This document shows positions 1 through 12,390 of a stretch of DNA of 64,000 nucleotides, in pieces; the stretch's first letter is position 1; each line of letters starts with the position of its first letter. The stretch comes from Drosophila miranda (Eukaryota > Arthropoda > Insecta > Diptera > Drosophilidae), in the NCBI RefSeq assembly GCF_003369915.1, contig NW_022881625.1, positions 8,866,001 to 8,930,000 on the forward strand, given 5' to 3'. The notes under the pieces are model-generated. The model worked only from the letters and a program-made list of their open reading frames with translations, was not told the DNA's origin and ran no database searches. Made by a program: the position numbers and the translations under genes.

Positions 1-719
1 TGCCTTCTAGTTATATAATTATCATATTTTTCTCTTCTTTCCAATTTAATTTCTTTTACGCCATATTCTCTACACATAAGTCCTATATACATATACACAT
101 ATAACTAGGTATAACTGGATACTATTTCCTCCTTCTTTATTTAATTACTTTATGCTAAGTTTATACTTATCTGGAAAACCATGAAGTCCAAACCCTTAAA
201 TTTTGAATTATTAAATGATAATTAGTAGATAATAATGGAACATTAAACCTTTCGTGTTTGTCCTGAGTAGAGCCTGAGGAAGTCCGATGATCAAATAGAG
301 ATGCGCTCGATTAGGGTTATGCTGTCGATTAAACGGCATACAAAGGTAGGGAGGGGAGAGAAGGGGTCAAAGTCATCTGAGTTCCCCAAGAGCGACGGAA
401 TATAGCCTGACTATTTGTCGGTAGTCGATTAACCAGTTAGTTAAAATTCACATTCTTTTCTTTTTGATTTCTTTTGTAGAGTTCCTTTTGAACATTAAAT
501 CAAGTCTACCTAAAACATCTTTGCGAATGTGTTCGTATAGCAGAGAGGAGAGTAGGAAAGATCCCACGACATTCCGGCGAGCTAGTTAGAGCATAGCTAA
601 AGGTACACGTTCCGAAATCCTGCTATACTATTGGTGTCTGACCGTCAAAAAAAGTATGTACAACCTCCATCCGTACATACAATCTCACACCTCTACGAAT
701 ATGAATTTCTGGCACATTA
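1..719. other. Unassigned AT-rich left flank
   Basis: No gene is recognised here. The stretch is AT-rich with a more GC-balanced patch at about 260-420 and 540-620, and it shows no long reading frame that resembles a known protein. It ends abruptly at about 720, where sequence identical to the array MAP65 copies begins, so 719/720 is a rearrangement breakpoint. It may be part of an old transposon, but no terminal repeat was found. Confidence 0.4.
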
Positions 720-2224
720 CATATTGGGAGTGATCAGCTGGATTGTTGGGGTCTTGCGCAACGACATTGTCGAGGTCGACATTGAGGACATGTTCTTCAA
801 AGTTCGTGGCGTGCGAGGGGCCGTTGAACCGGCAGTCGGCGGTGGCATCATCAATTTGCTGCTGCTGCCCGTCCTCGTGGTGGGCGGGGCGTTCTTGCGG
901 GCCGAGCGCTGCTTGGCCTGCCGATAGTTCTCCCATTCGCCAGCCATCAGCTCCAGTATGTTCTCGCCATAAACCAGAAACGGGCCATGCGATTGCACCT
1001 CATAGGCGGGCACCAGATCAGTGATCTGCTGCTCAATCTTGGTCAGCTTGGAGGTGATGGCCTTGCGTTCCTTTTCCTCTTTAAGGAACTGGCCGCCACG
1101 ATTGTTGAAACGATTCGGCTCGTTGGCCTTTGCCTCTAGAGCCTGCATGCGGGACCAAAGTTCTGCACGGCTCTCGTACAGATCGAAAATCTCCTTGTTG
1201 CACGTGTAGAAGCTCTTCAGATCATCCAGCTCCAGCTCGTGCAGCTCCAACAGGTCTTCGTTGTAGTAGTTGGAGAAACGCTTGCGCTCCTGCTGGCTCT
1301 TGAGCGTTAGTTCCCACCACTTGCTTATCTCGACGCGCAGCTGCTCGATGAACGTCTTGAGGTTCTGGCTGCGCAGTGCCTGGCAGCGCTGCAGCTCCGA
1401 ATGGAGGATGTCATAGGTGCGCTGCGTATTCTCGGTGCACTCGCGCACTCGTCGCATGGCGCTCTCGTCCGTCTCCTGGAGGCGATCCCACAGCACGTAG
1501 GTCTTCTCGCGCATGTCATGGATTTTGGAGCGCAGCTCCTGGATCTGCTCGGCATAACTGTTGCGCATCTGCCGCAGCCGCTCTAGTGTCTCTGGTGTTA
1601 GATTGTGGCTCAGATCGTTCAGTAGGCGATCCTCTGCATCGGTCTGGGGCATCAGCTCGAGCATCTTCATGTCATGCTTGATGGCCTTGCGCAGCTGGTC
1701 CAGCTCCGTCTGGCGCACTGCGCGCTGAGAGCGCAGGTTGTCGAGATGGTCGCGAAAGCCGTCCATCTCATCGGGCAGGGGCAGCGGGTCCGCCAGTAGA
1801 GGGAGCGGCACTGCGCCCAGCTCTTCGCAGAGCTGCTCCTGCTGGAGCAGCAGCTCCCCGATCTCCGCCCGACGTTTCTAGAGCTCCTCGCGCAGATGCT
1901 CAATGCTTTTGTCCAGCTTCAGCTGCAATGTGATCAGTGGCACATCGTCGGGCCTCTGACCAATGTCCACCGTCTCATATAGGAGTCGGGTGAGGTCGCT
2001 GGCCTCGGCTCGGAGTGCGGCTATGTCATCCAGGATGGCCGCCTGCTTCTCCCGCGACTCGGTCAGCAGATCCGTATAGAAATTATCCGCGTGCGCCTTG
2101 AGTTTGTGCAGAAAGTCCTCGCATGTCTTCGGCTCGAACATGAGGGACCACATTGAATGGAGCTGCTCCACATGCTCGCCAGTCATCTCAAGGATCTCTC
2201 CTTGATGGAGGTTGGGTCAACCAT
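720..2224 (-). pseudogene. feo-like: MAP65/PRC1 (feo-like) copy A, truncated and broken
   Basis: This is the leftmost copy of the amplified MAP65 gene, read on the minus strand from the ATG at 2222-2224. It encodes the N-terminal coiled-coil rod and the PRC1 microtubule-binding core (KWWELTLKSQQERKRFSNYY and RFNNRGGQFLKEEKERKA), then stops in the basic tail because the copy is cut at 720. Three lesions make it a pseudogene. One C is missing from the CCC run near 2203, shifting frame just after the start. A Ser codon has become TAG at 1878-1880. About 165 C-terminal codons are absent. Like copy E it lacks the 12-bp NKYY duplication seen in most other copies, which may make A and E close relatives. 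Family assignment is strong; calling it feo rather than its paralogue is less certain. Confidence 0.85.
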
Positions 2225-2526
2225 AGCCAATAGGAATGGGTCTTGTATTCGCGAATGGAAGGAATTTATGTGATGTGTGCAGGATTTCGATTGCACAATG
2301 TGTTGCTCAAGGAAAATGCCTCCGCACAGATAAGTGACGCCTCTCGTATTGGCACAAATTGCACAATGAAAATTTTGTGTGCTTGATTTGCCTCATGCCT
2401 TAAAGCACAAAACAAGTTGATTCTGATTGACGTGCGGCCAAAAAAACACCTACTTTATATTGCAAATAAGTTCCTTCAAGGTTTTCCAGTTGTAAAGATA
2501 ATTTAGGATGAGAAATGTGTTTACTG
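2225..2526 (-). pseudogene. Cyp12a-like: P450-MAP65 intergenic segment and extreme 3' end of P450 copy A
   Basis: This stretch matches the spacer that separates P450 and MAP65 in every array unit, including the novel P450 3' tail. Identity stops at about 2526, inside the last coding stretch of the P450, so the rest of the gene is missing. The 31 bp at 2527-2557 are of unknown origin and lead into the LTR of the next element. Confidence 0.75.
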
Positions 2527-2557
2527 CCCGCAAACAAAGGGAAACATTCATACATCT

Positions 2558-3248
2558 AGTGACATATCTATAGTCCATGCTCCGCATACCCTTGTCTATG
2601 TCTATTACCCTGCACCCACAATACTATAAACAATACGACACCCTCAGCTTCGAACCCTCATAAACAATCTCACGCTCGAAATGGACCACGCGTAGCCGAT
2701 TGCAGGCAATGTAAACAAACACCCTAAACTGGATGTTGAACATAAAACAATAGATGCCGCCTAGAATCCAGCCGCACTAGAATCCAGCCGCACCAGAATC
2801 ACGCCACTCTTCAGAGATCAATTACGAATCGATTCTCAAGAATCACACCATCCTAGCTGACCAATCAGAGGCCCTATTCTCAGCCACCCCCAAGTAATGC
2901 AACACCGATCATACGCAGCGGAAGCCTTTCATCAAAAGCCGCCTTTCCCACATATCGATCGAGTCACGTACTCCATCTCCGAAGCCGAAGTCGAAGCCAA
3001 CGCCTCCGAATCCAAATCCAAATCCCAAACCGAGCATCATAATAGTAATAGTCTGCATCTAAGAAGCCAACTCAGTTCTGTTCAAGACAAACGTCAATCG
3101 CGACACCGTCGGAGAATTCAACCAAAGTTAATTCCGTTCAAGACTTCAGACCTCAGTCATCGTCGGGGAAATAACTAATGTACGCTAAGTTTAGGTGAAA
3201 GAATAAAACCTTTTTTAAAACGTAAGCTGAAGTGTCGCATATTTAATT
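2558..3248 (+). repeat. 5' LTR of errantivirus-like element
   Basis: It starts AGTGACATATC and ends CATATTTAATT, directly before the primer-binding site. AATAAAACC at 3201-3209 is a likely polyadenylation signal. It matches the 3' LTR except for about four substitutions (for example in TATGTCTATT, AACAATACG, GCGGAAGCC and GTTTAGGTG). Confidence 0.92.
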
Positions 3249-3449
3249 GGCGCAGCCGGTAGGATCTCAGTTAAAAGTGAATCCCTTTTTTAAGACGATC
3301 AATTGGCGTAGTGACAGTTACAGTGCGTAATAACCTACAGTGATCAGAGAAAAAGTAACGCTAATACTAAAGAGATCCGCCAAAAAATCTACACACGATT
3401 GAACTCAATTAATATTAGGAAAAAAGTAAATAAATAAAAAGAAATCAAC

Positions 3450-3840
3450 ATGCCGCTAACAGAAATACACCTGAACCAAGCCTTGAAGTCAATCAGGCAA
3501 ATTCCACCATACGACGGATGCCAAGAACGCCTAAGCTCGTTCATAAGTAGGATCGAGTACATCTCCGAATTGTACTCAACAGAAGACATCCGGCAACAAA
3601 GCATCATGTACGGAGCCACTATAATGCCGTAAATAATAAAGGATTATTTAACGAATTTAGAAATTCCTTAAACCAGGGCAGAGTCCAGAATCACACAAAC
3701 TATCAAATCAATCAGACTCAGGCAGGTAGCAGTGCACCTAATCAGCCAGTCAAACGATCTAGGGAAAGCCAAAGCGGACAAATGAAAATGGATGTAAATT
3801 TTCAGCAGAGTGCCTCGGAAGAAATCGAGGAAGACCATAT
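3450..3840 (+). pseudogene. gag: Gag remnant of errantivirus-like element
   Basis: A 60-codon frame begins with ATG at 3450 and has the look of a 17.6/297-type Gag N-terminus. It runs into a stop at 3630. Downstream, at about 3650-3840, are fragments resembling the C-terminal part of such Gags (basic KRSRES, then SGQMKMDVNF). The normal Gag is several hundred residues, so most of the middle is gone by internal deletion. The product could not make particles on its own. Confidence 0.6.
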
Positions 3841-3844
3841 ATAG

Positions 3845-4084
3845 AAATAATCGTAAATAATAAAAAATTAAGAGGTATCGCGGACTCGGGATCGTCAATA
3901 AATATAATAAAAGAAAACTACACAGATTCCAGAGTCGATAGCGACAACCTCACCGTCCACTGAGTCCGTCTGACTCAGAGCATTACACGTGATGCAACCA
4001 AAAACTGTCCGACAAAACAAAAATTTTATATTCATAATTTTTCTGAAAATTATGACATACTCTTAGGCAGAGAATATTTGATGG
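3845..4084 (+). pseudogene. pol: Pol protease segment, split by LINE insertion
   Basis: A frame here reads an aspartic protease core: ADSGSS with the active-site DSG at about 3885-3895, and farther on the flap-distal ILLGREYL motif. The frame runs straight into the LINE insertion point at 4084 and resumes at 9536 with the sequence that normally follows in this protease-RT linker. That shows this is one gene interrupted by the nested element. Confidence 0.7.
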
Positions 4085-4365
4085 CATTTTTTACAAATTC
4101 TTTGAAAAAGAAAACATCAGCGCGTACCAAACACTAATTGACTTCATCGACGAAATTGATGTAAGTAACTAAAACTATCTACGGACATCAGTCACAAAAC
4201 TACTCTCATAGAGATCGAACGTGCCTACGCTAACTAAAAGCTCATCGAAAAACCTTGCACAAAGCAGAATCACCAACAACTACCAACAATTATAACTAGA
4301 ACAGTAACAAACACAAATATTCAATTAAGTGACAACCTAACGGAATCTAAACCAGAGGCGCCGTA

Positions 4366-5384
4366 ATGGGGGACCCCCCAGATCGAGGGCCTAGACTCTC
4401 TCCCCAAATTGAAACCCTTCTACAAACACCTGGACCGAAATTCGTCAACATCTCGAGAACAGATCCAACAAAGACCTCAACCTGGTATCCCCCTTTCTCA
4501 TAAAAAAACAAGTTGACTACACCTGTGGAGGTGAAGTCGAAATCTGCAAAAAAATAAGAAACGGAACAATTTTGATAAAGACGAAAACAAACATACAAGC
4601 GAAAAAACTAATACACGACATCAACGTCAACGTCACAATACACAACTCTCTTAACTACTCAAAGGGCGTCGTTTACTCTAACGATTTAAGAGGCATTGAA
4701 GAAGACGAAATCCAATTAGAACTTGCGCACGAACAGGTGTCCGAAGTAAAGAAAATCTTGAAAAGAGAAAACGGATCTCTTAAAGAGAATGGCGTCTGCA
4801 TATTAACATTCAACCTACTAACCCTACCGGAGTACATAATGATTGGATACCAAAGAGCCCAAGTCAGGCAATATATACCACTTCCAATGAAATGCAACAA
4901 TTGCTTCCAGTTTGGACACCTCCAAAAATTCTGCAAAAACAAACAACTTTGCTTCAATTGCGGAGAGGACTTTCACATTGACACGACCACACAAGAGAAA
5001 TGTAACAAAACCCAGCACTGCATTAACTGCAATAACGACCAGCACTCTTCGAACCCACATAACTCCACCAGCAAAAAATGCCCTATCTTTATCACTCAAT
5101 ACGAACTCCAAGCAATTAAAACCACAAACAAATGCGACAACAAAACAGCCCTCTCAATACTACGGACACGGAACACAGATAATACACCCCACTTATTCTC
5201 TTCGGTCACCAAAACCACACAGGCCTCTACGCATTCCCAACAACAATACACAGCATCACAGCATCAACACACAACACCACAACAACAACAACACACAGCA
5301 TCACAAAAACAACAACACCCCCAGCAAGCATCCACATCCAAACGCCAAACTGTATCGTACTCTGATATCGACTCAGTAAGATAA
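4366..5384 (+). pseudogene. LINE ORF1 (Gag-like nucleic-acid-binding protein), one frameshift
   Basis: This is the first ORF of the I-clade LINE. The natural start is the ATG at 4366. Its frame stops after about 45 codons, but the protein continues in another frame from about 4471, so one base has been lost in the AAAG run there. The remaining 270-aa frame (4572-5384) has the I-type Gag zinc knuckles: CNNCFQFGHLQKFC, CFNCGEDFHID..C and a third Cys/His cluster. A Gln/Thr/His-rich tail follows. The protein normally coats the LINE RNA. Confidence 0.85.
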
Positions 5385-5650
5385 ACACCCTATCAAATTC
5401 CCATAAAAACAGCACAACCTCTAACAATGTAAAAATTATACCACTAACTACCACTAAGCGCAGATTAACAGCAATTAAGGCTGCTGAAAAACTAAAAAGC
5501 TCAAGCAGCAAAAAAACAAGAGAGAAGAACCCCAATACTGACGCCTTGAGTAGCAACAACTGCTCAATGAAAATATAATCCGACTAAAACTAACAGATCA
5601 AGTAAAAACAACCCAAATAATCAGCACTCAAGAGATAAAAACTTACAAAA

Positions 5651-8600
5651 ATGACTCTGACAATAATCCAATGGAACCTTCGAGGCTACATAAACAACTA
5701 TAATGAATTACAAATTATTATTAAACAATACCAACCGCATATAATTGCATTACAAGAAACACATTTATTTAATATTCACAATATACCCATTCCCATCAAC
5801 TTCTCACTTTACGCTAAAAACTACTCACCCAATTTTGGGGGAGCAGCAGTCATCATACACAACTCAATCCAATCGAATGAAATACATTTACAAACTGACT
5901 TCGATGCAACTGCTATTGAAGTTGAATCGAAGAAAAAATTTAAAATAATTTCTGCATACATATCGCCAAGCCAAAATTTTAACGAAAGTAACCTACACAA
6001 TGTTCTCAGCAACAACTCAAGCTCACTTATTTTAGGTGATTTCAACAGTTGGAGCAAACTTTGGGGCTCACCAAAAAATAACGCAAGAGGCAATACAGTA
6101 GCCAAATTCCTAAATAACACCAACTTTATACTCTTAAACGACAAATCCCCCACACACTTTACCACACACAATACATACACACATATTGACCTATCATTTT
6201 GCTCTCCAGACTTATTCCAATACGCTAACTGGAAAATCATCGACGACCTTCACGGAAGTGACCATTTCCCTATCCTCATTACACTCTTTAACAATAACAA
6301 ACAGAATAAAACACAAAACAACCCAATCTTCAAAATAAACTCAGCCAACTGGGATGCATTTAAGGACAAAACTGATTACTTTAATACAAGAAATTTGCCC
6401 TCAAACAATATCAATAAAGAATCATCGTGTCTAAATAAAATTCTACTACAAAGCGCCCATCTTACCATCCCACAAACATCAATTAAAACCCATCCCAGAA
6501 ACGTTCCCTGGTGGAACAATGGACTGCAAACTCTCAACAACGAAAGAAAACAAGCATGGAACAAACTAAAAAAACACATTACAACTACAAACATAATTAG
6601 ATTTCGAAAAGCAGCGGCAAAACTTAAAAAAGAAATTAAATCTGCCAAAAATAAGTCACTCTCCTCTTTTACTTCAGAAATCCAACCACAAACAAAGACA
6701 AGTCAAACCTGGTCAAATATAAGACGCTTTTGTGGACTGAATAATATGAAAAACATCCATACAATTATCCATCCGACCACTTTACAGCCAACTTCAGATG
6801 ATCCCTCCATTGCCAATTCATTTGCTGAATACTGGTCTGATCAGTCCAAAGATTCCAACTTCTCACCCATGTTCACTAACAACAAATATTCAATTTCAAC
6901 ATATCAAAGCTCTCCTCCATCGCAATCTGCTCAGAAAATAGAATCAGATATCACTTCCATAGAACTTTCCTCCGCACTCTCAAGCTTAAAGGGCCATACA
7001 CCAGGTATTGATCGAATCTCCTACCCAATGATTGCAAATACATCCCCAGCAGTTAAGGATAGAATTTTAAAACACTACAATAATATACTTAATAACTATA
7101 TACCCCAAACTTACAAAATAGGTCTTGTTATACCAATAGCTAAACCCGGCTGCATCAAAACATCAATAACCTCATACCGCCCGATTTCTCTAAACTCTTT
7201 CTTCGCAAAAGTTCTAGACAAAATCATAGCCAAGAGGTTGTGGTGGTTTATTACTACAAACAAACATATACACACAAATCAAATTGGTTTCAAACGTGGA
7301 AAATCAGTTACAGACAATCTAGCGTACTTAGATCATCTGATAACTGATGCATTATCCCACAAACAACATTTGTCAATAGTGTCATTAGATTTCAATAAAG
7401 CCTTTGACAAAATTGGACTACATGCAATAACTACGCAACTCCAAGAATGGAATATCGGCCCAAAAATACTTAACTATATAATTAATTTTATGAGCAAGAG
7501 AAAAATCAAATGTCGCGTAGCAAACAACCTATCGAGCACTTTTCCTCTGCATAACGGAATCCCCCAGGGATCACCGATATCAGTTATTATATTCTTAATA
7601 GCATATAATAAACTAGCAAACCTCATTACTATCCAACGAAATCTCACATTCACAGCCTATGCAGACGATTTTCATATTATTGTCAAATTTAAAAAAAAAC
7701 CAAACCCAAGAAAATTTAAATCTCGATGATCTATTCCAAAAAATCGACGAATGGTGTTCGTTTTCAGGCTCATCCTTATCATTTGATAAATGCAAACACT
7801 TACATATATGCCGTAAACATAACTGTAAATGCACAATAACAACAAGAAACCTAAACATTCCGAGCGTAGACCACTTAAAAATATTAGGACTCACATTCGA
7901 TTCAAAATATAGATGGACTAGACACATAGAAGACTTAGCTAGCTCTCTCTCAAACAAAATTAATATAATAAAATGTCTCTCCAGTAACAAGTTCAATTGC
8001 AATACGCATACACTAATATCAATCACAAAAGCAATAATAGTTTCTTAAATTGACTACGGACTAGTATTTTACGGCAATTCCTCAATAACTTGGCTTAAAA
8101 AAATTCAAACCATCCTAAACTGTGCAGTAAGGATAGCTTTGGGAGCATTCAGGACAACCCCGGTTACAAATCTTTTAATGGAAGCTAACATAAACACAGT
8201 TGCAGATCGACGTGACTTTCTACAAGCCAAACTAATAAAAAACCTTTATTTTCCAAACAACTCACCTCTTCACAAAATCTCAAAGTCCCTCCAAAGCAGA
8301 ATCCACTTCAACAACAAAATACCTTCAGCAATAACTTACTCACTACAACATTGCAAAAAACAAAACATAAGCCTTCTCATAAAACCCGAGATAAAAACTA
8401 AGCTACCTTTCTGGAAATTCCAACCAAATACCATAAATACCGAACTTGAAAAACTAGACAAAAATAATACACACTACTCTATATACCAACAACACTTTCT
8501 TACCATCAAAAACCAATTTAATGATCACACTTTTCTGTTTACGGATGGATCTAAAACCATAAGTACCACATCATTTGCAATCACAACGGAAAAAAACACC

Positions 8601-9359
8601 TTAAAAGTGGGCTTACTACAAAATTTTTCTTCAATTTACTCTACCGAAATCATAGCCATATTCGAGGCAATACAAATTGTTAAAGCTATGCGCGGGAAAT
8701 ATATGATATGTTCAGACTCTCTATCCTCTCTTCAAGCCATAGGCAACCCCGATAACTTCAACTATTATGAATCTAAAATTAGATCTCTTCTAATGCAACT
8801 ACATCCAAAAATAAAACTACTCTGGATCCCAGGTCATAAAAACATAAAAGGAAATGAACTAGCAGACCAAAAAGCGAAATCAGCTTCAATAATGCCCCTT
8901 ACATACACACACAATAACAATATATCAGACATTAATAAACACCTTAAGACAAAAATGCTTAAAAACAAACTTATAAAACTAGAACAAACATCGAACTGGT
9001 ATCAATTTATCAATCCCAACCAAATAACAGCCGACAAATTCACCAAAAGACTAGACCAAAACACCACATCAAGGATAAAACAAACAAAAATAATTAGACT
9101 AAGACTAGGACATACAAGAATAACTCACCAACATTACCTAGACCCTACCAAAATAAATACTTGTACGCATTGCCTGAACAACGTTCCAGTAACTTTAGAA
9201 CACCTACTCAAAGACTGCCCATCCTCACAACTCACAGACATACGTTTTAAAATCTTCGCTAACAATAATCCGCTGACATTCCTCTCTAACCCAACTAAAA
9301 CTGAAATAGACCTAATCATAAAATATCTAAAAGAATCCAACTTATATCCATTAATCTAA
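5651..9359 (+). pseudogene. LINE ORF2: endonuclease, reverse transcriptase, RNase H; frameshift and stop
   Basis: ORF2 starts at the ATG at 5651. The N-terminus is an apurinic-type endonuclease (IIQWNLRGY, ALQETH, LGDFNSW, HGSDHFPIL). RT follows with GIDRI, YRPISLNS, FDFNKAFDK-like, GIPQGSPIS and the catalytic AYADDF near 7660. Just after the YADD box the frame is lost in a run of nine A at about 7688-7698 and resumes in the next frame. An in-frame TAA at 8046-8048 interrupts the thumb region. RNase H is seen at about 8530-8880 (TDGSKT, the E in STEI, SDSLSSLQA, IPGHKNIKGNELAD), then a Cys/His motif (CTHC..H..DC) at about 9160-9220. Two lesions make the copy inactive. Confidence 0.9.
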
Positions 9360-9523
9360 CTCTAATATAAAATCCATGGAATACATCTCACATATAATAA
9401 ATATAATATAATAAACATAACATAATAACAACATAGCCGAAGGTCATAGTAACCAGTGCTATCACTAATAAGCTAGGTTAATAGTTTTAACTCTAACCTC
9501 GCTGTAAATAAATAAATAAATAA
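9360..9523 (+). other. LINE 3' UTR and TAAA-repeat tail
   Basis: An AT-rich 3' UTR follows the ORF2 stop and ends in TAAATAAATAAATAAATAAA, the short-repeat tail typical of I elements in place of a pure poly-A. The target duplication begins directly after it. Confidence 0.85.
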
Positions 9524-9535
9524 AATATTTGATGG

Positions 9536-12328
9536 CCAGCAAAGCCGTCATCGATTACCGAAATGAAACGGTAACGTTAGGAGAAAGGTCATACCCAATC
9601 ATCCAAAGTGGAGAAGCAATTGCCGTCGGCAAGACCGCACACAAAGGTGATAAGCCATCTTCAAAGGAAGATATAACTACACCTAAGTGCCTTGACCCAT
9701 CTCCTGAAGGAGAGCAATACTTCGCTTCCGCATTAGAGAATGAATTAAGGGAATGCAACCAGCTAAGGTTGGAACATTTAAATGACGAAGAAAAGGAGAA
9801 ACTAAAGAAAGTTCTCTATGAATTTAAGGACGTGCAGTATAAAGAAGGTGACATTTTGACCTTCACTAGTACTATAAAGCACGAAATTAAAACCCATAAC
9901 GAAGATCCTGTATATCGCCGACCATATAAATATGCTCAAATACACGATCAAGAAGTGACTCAACAAATCAAAGATATGATTAGACAGGGAATCATTCGTA
10001 AGTCGAACTCTCCCTATTGTGCACCCATCGCTATGATACCAAAGAAAATAGATGCTTCAGGAAAGCAAAAATATCGTATGGTAGTAGATTATAGAAGTCT
10101 AAACGAAGTGACAATCAAGGATAAATATCCTACACCCAGAATGGACGAAATACTAGATAAACTAGGTAGGTGCCAATATTTCACAACAATCGATTTAGCT
10201 AAGGGATTCCATCAAATTCCTATGGAACCTAGCTCAATCCCAAAAACAGCTTTCTCCACGAAGCATGGTCATTACGAGCTCACTCGTAAGCCCTTTGGGC
10301 TAACCACTGCCCCGCTACCTTCCAAAGATGTATGAACAATCTGCTAGAAGAGTTAATCTTCAAAGATTGCCTCGTATACTTAGACGACATCATTATATTT
10401 TCCACTTCATTGGAAGAACACCTGTTGTCACTAAGGAGAGTATTTGGAAAGTTGAGAGACGCCAACTTAAAGCTACAAATGGATAAGTGTGAATTCCTGA
10501 AGAAAGAAACGGAACTCCTAGGCCATGTAGTAACAACTAACGGCATAGTTCCTAATCCAAAGAAAATATCTGCCATAATAAACTTCCCAATACCCAATAC
10601 AACCACAAAAATAAAATCATTCATAGGTTTATGTGGATTCTATAGGAAATTCATTCCCAACTTCGCTAATATAGCAAAACCTATGACACTCAAATTAAAG
10701 AAACGAGCAGTCATAGACCCAACAGAGGAAAAATACGTCGAGGCCTTCGAAAAATTTAAAGTACTTATCACCTCAGACCCCATCCTCGCATTCCCAGATT
10801 TCAAAAAAATGTTCGCGGTAACAACCGATGCAAGTAACATTGCATTAGGAGCAGTGTTGTCGCAAGACCACAAACCAATCTGCTATGCAAGTAGAACCTT
10901 AAACGAACACGAAATCAATTATTCACCAATAGAAAAGGAATTACTAGCTATAGTTTGGGCAACTAAGTATTTCAGATCATACCTGTTTGGTAGAACGTTT
11001 GAGATATTAAGTGATTACAAACCCTTGATTTGGTTGAATAACCTCAAGGAACCAAATACGAAGCTACAACGATGGAAGATCAAATTAAATGAATTTGACT
11101 TCAAACTAAAATATTTACCCGGAAAGGAGAACCATGTAGCCGATGCACTTACAGAGAGACCAATCAATTACTATAATAGGCAAATAGAACTGATTAAAGG
11201 TAATGAGGATAAGGTAGAAACATCCCACTATTTCCACAAGATACTGATAAAAATCACATATACCGAAATGACAGAATCATTAGCAAAAGATTTAATAAAG
11301 GAATATGTGTGTACCAAAATGAGTGCACTATATTTCCATAACGAAGTAGACTTCCCACTGTTCCAAAGGGCATTCCTGGAGATAATCAGTCCAAATCACT
11401 TCACTAAACTGATTAAATCCAGTACCAAACTCATAAATATTCCGAACTACTCCGAATTCAAAGAACAAATATTGAAGAATCATAAAGAGCTACTTCACCC
11501 AGGTATCGAAAAGACCACTAATTGGTTTAAAGGAAAATTCTACTACCCCGATTATCAAAAGTTAATCCAAAATATTATCAATGAATGTCCTACGTGCAAC
11601 GTTGCTAAAACTGAGCATCGTAACACCAAACTAACCTTCGAAATCCCCCCTGAAATACAAAATATCAGAGAAAAGTATGTCATGGATTTCTATTTGGTAG
11701 GCAATCAACAATTCCTATCATGCATTGATGTATATTCTAAATTCGCTACCCTTGTAGAAGTTAAGAGTCGTGACTGGTTAGAAACCAAGAGAGCCATTAT
11801 AAAAGTCTTTAACGAAATGGGCAAGCCACAGGGAATTAAAGCCGACAAAGATTCAGCCTTTATGTGTGCAGCATTGCAAGCATGGTTGAATGCGGAAAAT
11901 GTGAAAATCGAAATCACCACCAGTAAAAACGGAGTTTCCGATGTAGAACAACTACATAAAACGATCAATGAAAAATTAAGAATCATTTCAAGTGAGGATA
12001 ACATAGAAAACAAGCTCACAAAATTCGAGTTAATTCTATACACTTATAACTATAAAACGGTTCATAATACTTCCTGTACGCCGGACTACCAGATTATAAC
12101 ACTCAACTGAGTAAAGTTAGGAAGATCAATCGTTTGAATAACGATAGAATCGACTTTGAAGTAGACACACGCTACAAGAATGCACCCCTAGTTAAAACAA
12201 AAACAACCAACCCGTTCAAAAGAACAGGGGAAATTAGGCAGGTAGACGAAAAGCACTTTGAAGAGAAAAATAGAGGGAGGAAAATCACCCACTATAAAAC
12301 GAAATTCAAAAGAAAGAAAAAAATCTAA
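9536..12328 (+). pseudogene. pol: Pol of errantivirus-like element (RT, RNase H, integrase), frameshifted
   Basis: This continues the protease frame from 4084. RT boxes are clear: YRMVVDYRSLNEV, TTIDLAKGFHQIP, FGLTTAP and, in the following frame, YLDDIIIFS near 10380. A single-base loss at about 10310-10320, just before the YLDD block, breaks the frame. RNase H follows (TTDASNIALGAVLSQ, SDYKPLIWL). The integrase has an HHCC zinc domain (HKELLHPG..CPTCN) and a DDE core beginning MDFYLVGNQQFLSCIDVYSKF. The frame stops at 12108-12110, and a basic integrase C-terminus continues in a different frame at 12134-12328. At least two frame lesions make this non-functional. Confidence 0.88.
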
Positions 12329-12390
12329 TAAAAGTAAATACGATAATTGCAGAGTACCCGAAGAGAGTACTGGGAATCCGGAGCTACAAC

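Larger units (their letters stand above)
4085..9523 (+). mobile_element. I-clade LINE (full-length, nested)
   Basis: This non-LTR retrotransposon of about 5.44 kb has a 5' UTR, ORF1, ORF2 and a 3' end of repeated TAAA units, close to the I factor in length and layout. It lies in the protease-RT region of the errantivirus. A 12-bp perfect target-site duplication, AATATTTGATGG, flanks it at 4073-4084 and 9524-9535, which fixes both ends. ORF2 includes an RNase H domain, a feature of the I clade and not of most Jockey-clade elements. Both ORFs carry lesions, so this copy is inactive despite full length. Confidence 0.93.

Noticed and set aside
1-719. Gene or LTR in the left flank
   Set aside because: No long frame, no inverted or direct repeat partner in the window, and no recognisable motif.
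2897-3178. 93-codon ORF in both LTRs of the errantivirus-like element
   Set aside because: It is present twice only because LTRs are copies. It has no recognised domain and is low-complexity (Ser/Glu/Lys); an LTR-encoded protein is possible but not supported.
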